The translations under genes and the position numbers were made by a program. From Limisphaera sp. (GTDB lineage Bacteria; Verrucomicrobiota; Verrucomicrobiia; Limisphaerales; Limisphaeraceae): a stretch of DNA of 32,936 nt. Of this stretch, positions 30,968 to 32,936 are shown in pieces (the stretch's first letter is position 1; every line of letters starts with the position of its first letter). The stretch lies in assembly GCA_026417315.1 (NCBI GenBank), contig JAOADM010000012.1, positions 919-33,854 of the forward strand, written 5' to 3'. The notes beneath the pieces were generated by a model. The model worked only from the letters and a program-made list of their open reading frames with translations, was not told the DNA's origin and did no database searches.

Positions 30968-31339
30968 ATGGCCACGATTACGGTCACAGACCTGGAGGTT
31001 TTTTATCGTGTAGGCGTCACTGAGGCGGAACGCGCGCACCCGCAACGGCTGTTGTTGACGGTCGAGTTGGAGGTGGACGAATCCGCCGCCGCGGCCACGG
31101 ATGACCTGGCCAATACCATCGACTACTACGAATTGACGCGGCAGCTGATCCGGTTTGGAGAGGGTCGGAACTGGCGGCTGCTGGAGCGGCTGGCCGCCGA
31201 GATCGCCGACTTCATCCTGACGCGCTACCGTCCGCTGGCCGTAACCGTGGAGGTGAAAAAGTTCGTACTGCCCGAGGCCCGGCATGTCTCGGTGCGGGTC
31301 GGCCGCCGCGGTCCGGCCGCTCCGGTTCAGCCGGGATAA
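30968..31339 (+). CDS. folB: Dihydroneopterin aldolase
   Basis: This 123-residue protein has the usual FolB length and plan. It starts ITVTDLEVFYRVGVTEAER, has TIDYYELTRQL (with the active-site Tyr region) and ends with VTVEVKKFVLPEARHVSVRV, where the Lys of the KKF segment fits the catalytic lysine. FolB cleaves dihydroneopterin to 6-hydroxymethyl-dihydropterin in folate synthesis. AAGGGA lies about 8 bases before the ATG. It follows the HAD-Nudix gene by 13 bases, so the two are one transcript. Its last 13 bases overlap the 3' end of the convergent CBS gene. Confidence 0.93.
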   Translation: MATITVTDLEVFYRVGVTEAERAHPQRLLLTVELEVDESAAAATDDLANTIDYYELTRQLIRFGEGRNWRLLERLAAEIADFILTRYRPLAVTVEVKKFVLPEARHVSVRVGRRGPAAPVQPG

Positions 31340-31779
31340 CCCCCTGCAATGTAGGTCTCCAGTTGCCGGATGGTCTGGCTCTGCTGATTGATGACCCAGT
31401 TGACCAGATCGCCGATGGAGACAATGCCCACGACTTTTTGATTGTCCAACACGGGCAGATGCCGGATGCGATGCTCGGTCATCAGGCGCAGTCCGTCCTC
31501 CACCGAGTGCTGCGGGCTGACGCAGATCACACGGTCGGAGAGAATCTCCCGCACGCGCGTCTCCTTGGAGGAACGGCCGCGCAGGGCGACCTTTCGGGTG
31601 TAATCGCGCTCGGAGAAGATTCCCACCAGCCGGTCCCCGTCCATCACCAGCAGAGCCCCGACGTTTTTCTCGGCCAGCCGCTGGATGGCCTCGAACACAG
31701 TGGCATCAGGCTCGATGGTCCAGACCTGGTGTCCCTTGTGATTGAGGATGTCGCCGATGGTGCCGGTGCACTGGATCAT
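31327..31779 (-). CDS. CBS-domain pair protein
   Basis: This 150-residue stand-alone protein has two CBS repeats. The first is about residues 12-68 (VWTIEPDATVFEAIQRLAEKNVGALLV, DRLVGIFSERDYTRKV) and the second about 76-135 (VICVSPQHSVEDGLRLMTEHRIRHLPVLDNQKVVGIVSIGDLV). CBS pairs bind adenosyl ligands such as AMP, ATP or SAM and regulate partner proteins. No partner domain is attached and none of the neighbours suggests one. The ATG at 31779 matches the natural family start, although the frame is open further up. The end overlaps folB by 13 bases. Confidence 0.9.
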   Translation of the reverse strand: MIQCTGTIGDILNHKGHQVWTIEPDATVFEAIQRLAEKNVGALLVMDGDRLVGIFSERDYTRKVALRGRSSKETRVREILSDRVICVSPQHSVEDGLRLMTEHRIRHLPVLDNQKVVGIVSIGDLVNWVINQQSQTIRQLETYIAGGYPG

Positions 31780-32110
31780 AGGCTGGTTCCGTGGTTGCGT
31801 GTGCTCGTGTTCGGGGGCTTGCCGCGGACGGACTCGCACTCCGCGGGCGGCCCACACGCTCAATCTAGTCCAGACCGCAAGGGCTGCCCACGAAAAAGTT
31901 CGTGAATTGGAAGGTACGAGCGGCCATCCCAAGGGCCCGCCCCCATGCCCTGCCCTCCGTCGGGCTGCCGTTCACGGCAACCGGTCCGACCGACCACCGG
32001 CCTCGGCCGGCTCGGGACCGACAGGGCAAAAGACGGGCCGGCCCGCGGCCCGGGGGTCTCGCGGGCCGCGGGCGCCCCGGCTCAAAGAAGTCGGCCGGGG
32101 ATCGTCCGCT
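31780..32110. other. Intergenic region between CBS gene and rng
   Basis: This 331-base gap lies between two minus-strand genes. I see no gene in it. It has a 6-bp inverted repeat CACGAA/TTCGTG (31889-31904), a TAGATT box on the minus strand at 31871-31866 with no good -35, and two tandem stem-loops at 32041-32100 directly after the rng stop. Confidence 0.45.
32041..32073 (-). terminator. 12-bp GC hairpin downstream of rng
   Basis: GCCCGCGGCCCG (32041-32052) and CGGGCCGCGGGC (32062-32073) form a perfect 12-bp stem with a 9-base loop. A second stem, CCCCGGC/GCCGGGG (32075-32081 with 32094-32100), sits between it and the rng stop. On the minus strand CGGCCCGTCTTTTG follows the larger stem, so termination is plausible but the T run is short. 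Confidence 0.5.
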
Positions 32111-32936
32111 TCAGGACTGTTGCGGTGGCGTGATGTGGGCCAGTTCCTCGTTGGTCAGCGCGTTGAACACGCGGAATTCCTCCAGGTGCAACGAGGGATC
32201 GGCGCGGAAAGTAAGTTTTCCAAAGTAGCGTTTTTCGAGCTCGATGAGGAGCTTTTCGTCCTCGGTTCGCAACCGTTCCAGCACCTTGGGGTGGACCAGG
32301 ATGCGCAACTGGAAGTCGGACTCGTCGCGGGGGCGACGCCGAAGGATTTCGGTCAGTTTGCGCTGGATTTCCACGCTCATGCTGAGGGCGCTCTTGACCT
32401 TGCCCCGGCCGCGGCAGTAGGGGCAGTCGTCGTAAATGGCCGCCTGAACGCTCTCGGTGTGACGCTGGCGGGTCATCTCCATGAGACCGAGCTGCGAGAT
32501 GGGCAGGACGTGCGTTTTGGCGCGGTCCCGTTTGAGGCCCTCCTTGATCCGCTGGTAGACCGCCTGCTGGTCGCGCCGCGATTTCATGTCGATGAAATCC
32601 AGGACGATCAGCCCGCCCATGTTGCGAAGGCGCAGCTGCCGGACGATCTCGTCGGCGGCTTCGAGATTGGTGCGCAGAATGGTGGATTCTTGGTCCTTGC
32701 CGCCGAGCTTGTGACGGCCGGTGTTCACGTCGATGGCCACCAGGGCCTCGGTTTCGTCCACGACAATGTACCCCCCGCTCTTCAGGTGCACCACGCGGGC
32801 GAAGGCGGTCTCCAACTGCTTGGTGATGCCGAACCGATCGAAGATGGGCACCGGATCGGTGTAGAGTTTGACCTTGTTGACGGAGCGCCGCGAGATCCGG
32901 CCGATGAGTTCGCGGATGCGCTGCTCGGCCTTGGGG
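32111..32936 (-). CDS. rng: Ribonuclease E/G family endoribonuclease (partial)
   Basis: The last 275 codons are present; the 5' part lies beyond base 32936. The sequence matches the catalytic DNase I-like half of RNase G/E. It has VKLYTDPVPIFDRFGI, ALVAIDVNTGR with the first catalytic Asp, MGGLIVLDFIDM with the second, MTRQRHTES and the Zn-link CPYCRGRGKV (CPxCxGxG). The C-terminus ends soon after the small domain, with no long disordered scaffold, which fits RNase G better than RNase E. The enzyme cuts single-stranded RNA and matures rRNA or tRNA and decays mRNA. The visible piece ends with strong hairpins downstream. Confidence 0.93.
   Translation of the reverse strand, partial: PKAEQRIRELIGRISRRSVNKVKLYTDPVPIFDRFGITKQLETAFARVVHLKSGGYIVVDETEALVAIDVNTGRHKLGGKDQESTILRTNLEAADEIVRQLRLRNMGGLIVLDFIDMKSRRDQQAVYQRIKEGLKRDRAKTHVLPISQLGLMEMTRQRHTESVQAAIYDDCPYCRGRGKVKSALSMSVEIQRKLTEILRRRPRDESDFQLRILVHPKVLERLRTEDEKLLIELEKRYFGKLTFRADPSLHLEEFRVFNALTNEELAHITPPQQS

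Overview
The window (about 33 kb, strongly GC-rich) looks like a chromosome segment of a Verrucomicrobiota bacterium, perhaps near Limisphaera/Pedosphaera. That is an inference from gene content: exosortase/EpsI, the futalosine menaquinone route (mqnC), PagL-like lipid A deacylase, ROK kinase, sialate O-acetylesterase, a Gfo/Idh/MocA oxidoreductase and GH141-like/pectate-lyase-like beta-helix enzymes. I saw no rRNA, tRNA, CRISPR array, transposase or phage gene.

Layout. (1) 1-7291 is an exopolysaccharide/exosortase cluster: exosortase tail, EpsI, polyprenyl-phosphate sugar transferase, UDP-glucuronate decarboxylase-type SDR and a SAM methyltransferase, then on the other strand a YjbQ protein and a GT4 glycosyltransferase, then an FkbM methyltransferase. 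(2) 7367-11323 is a very large hybrid histidine kinase with an ectodomain of repeated OB-like modules. Its leader carries a terminator hairpin on its own strand. (3) 11829-20020 is a carbohydrate-degradation set: oxidoreductase, two secreted beta-helix enzymes, ROK kinase and a secreted sialate O-acetylesterase. (4) 20183-22535 holds a PagL-like outer-membrane protein, a WYL regulator and a small lipoprotein. (5) 22995-26957 holds an HpnN-like RND exporter, YebC and YbjQ. (6) 27185-29560 holds mqnC, a TPR protein and a membrane protein. (7) 29836-31339 holds a HAD-Nudix fusion directly followed by folB. (8) 31327-32936 holds a CBS-pair protein and the 3' part of ribonuclease E/G.

The two observations I rate highest are these. 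The HAD-Nudix fusion beside folB could supply both dephosphorylation steps between dihydroneopterin triphosphate and dihydroneopterin, which are often unassigned in folate synthesis. In addition, at least seven transcription units share one promoter layout: a TTGnnn box, 16-18 bases, a TAnnnn box, then only 6-11 bases to the start codon. This predicts leaderless or nearly leaderless mRNAs for first genes, while several downstream genes keep Shine-Dalgarno sites. Further structural oddities are a terminator/antiterminator-like leader before the kinase, a terminator hairpin abutting the RND start codon, and an in-frame palindromic insertion inside mqnC.
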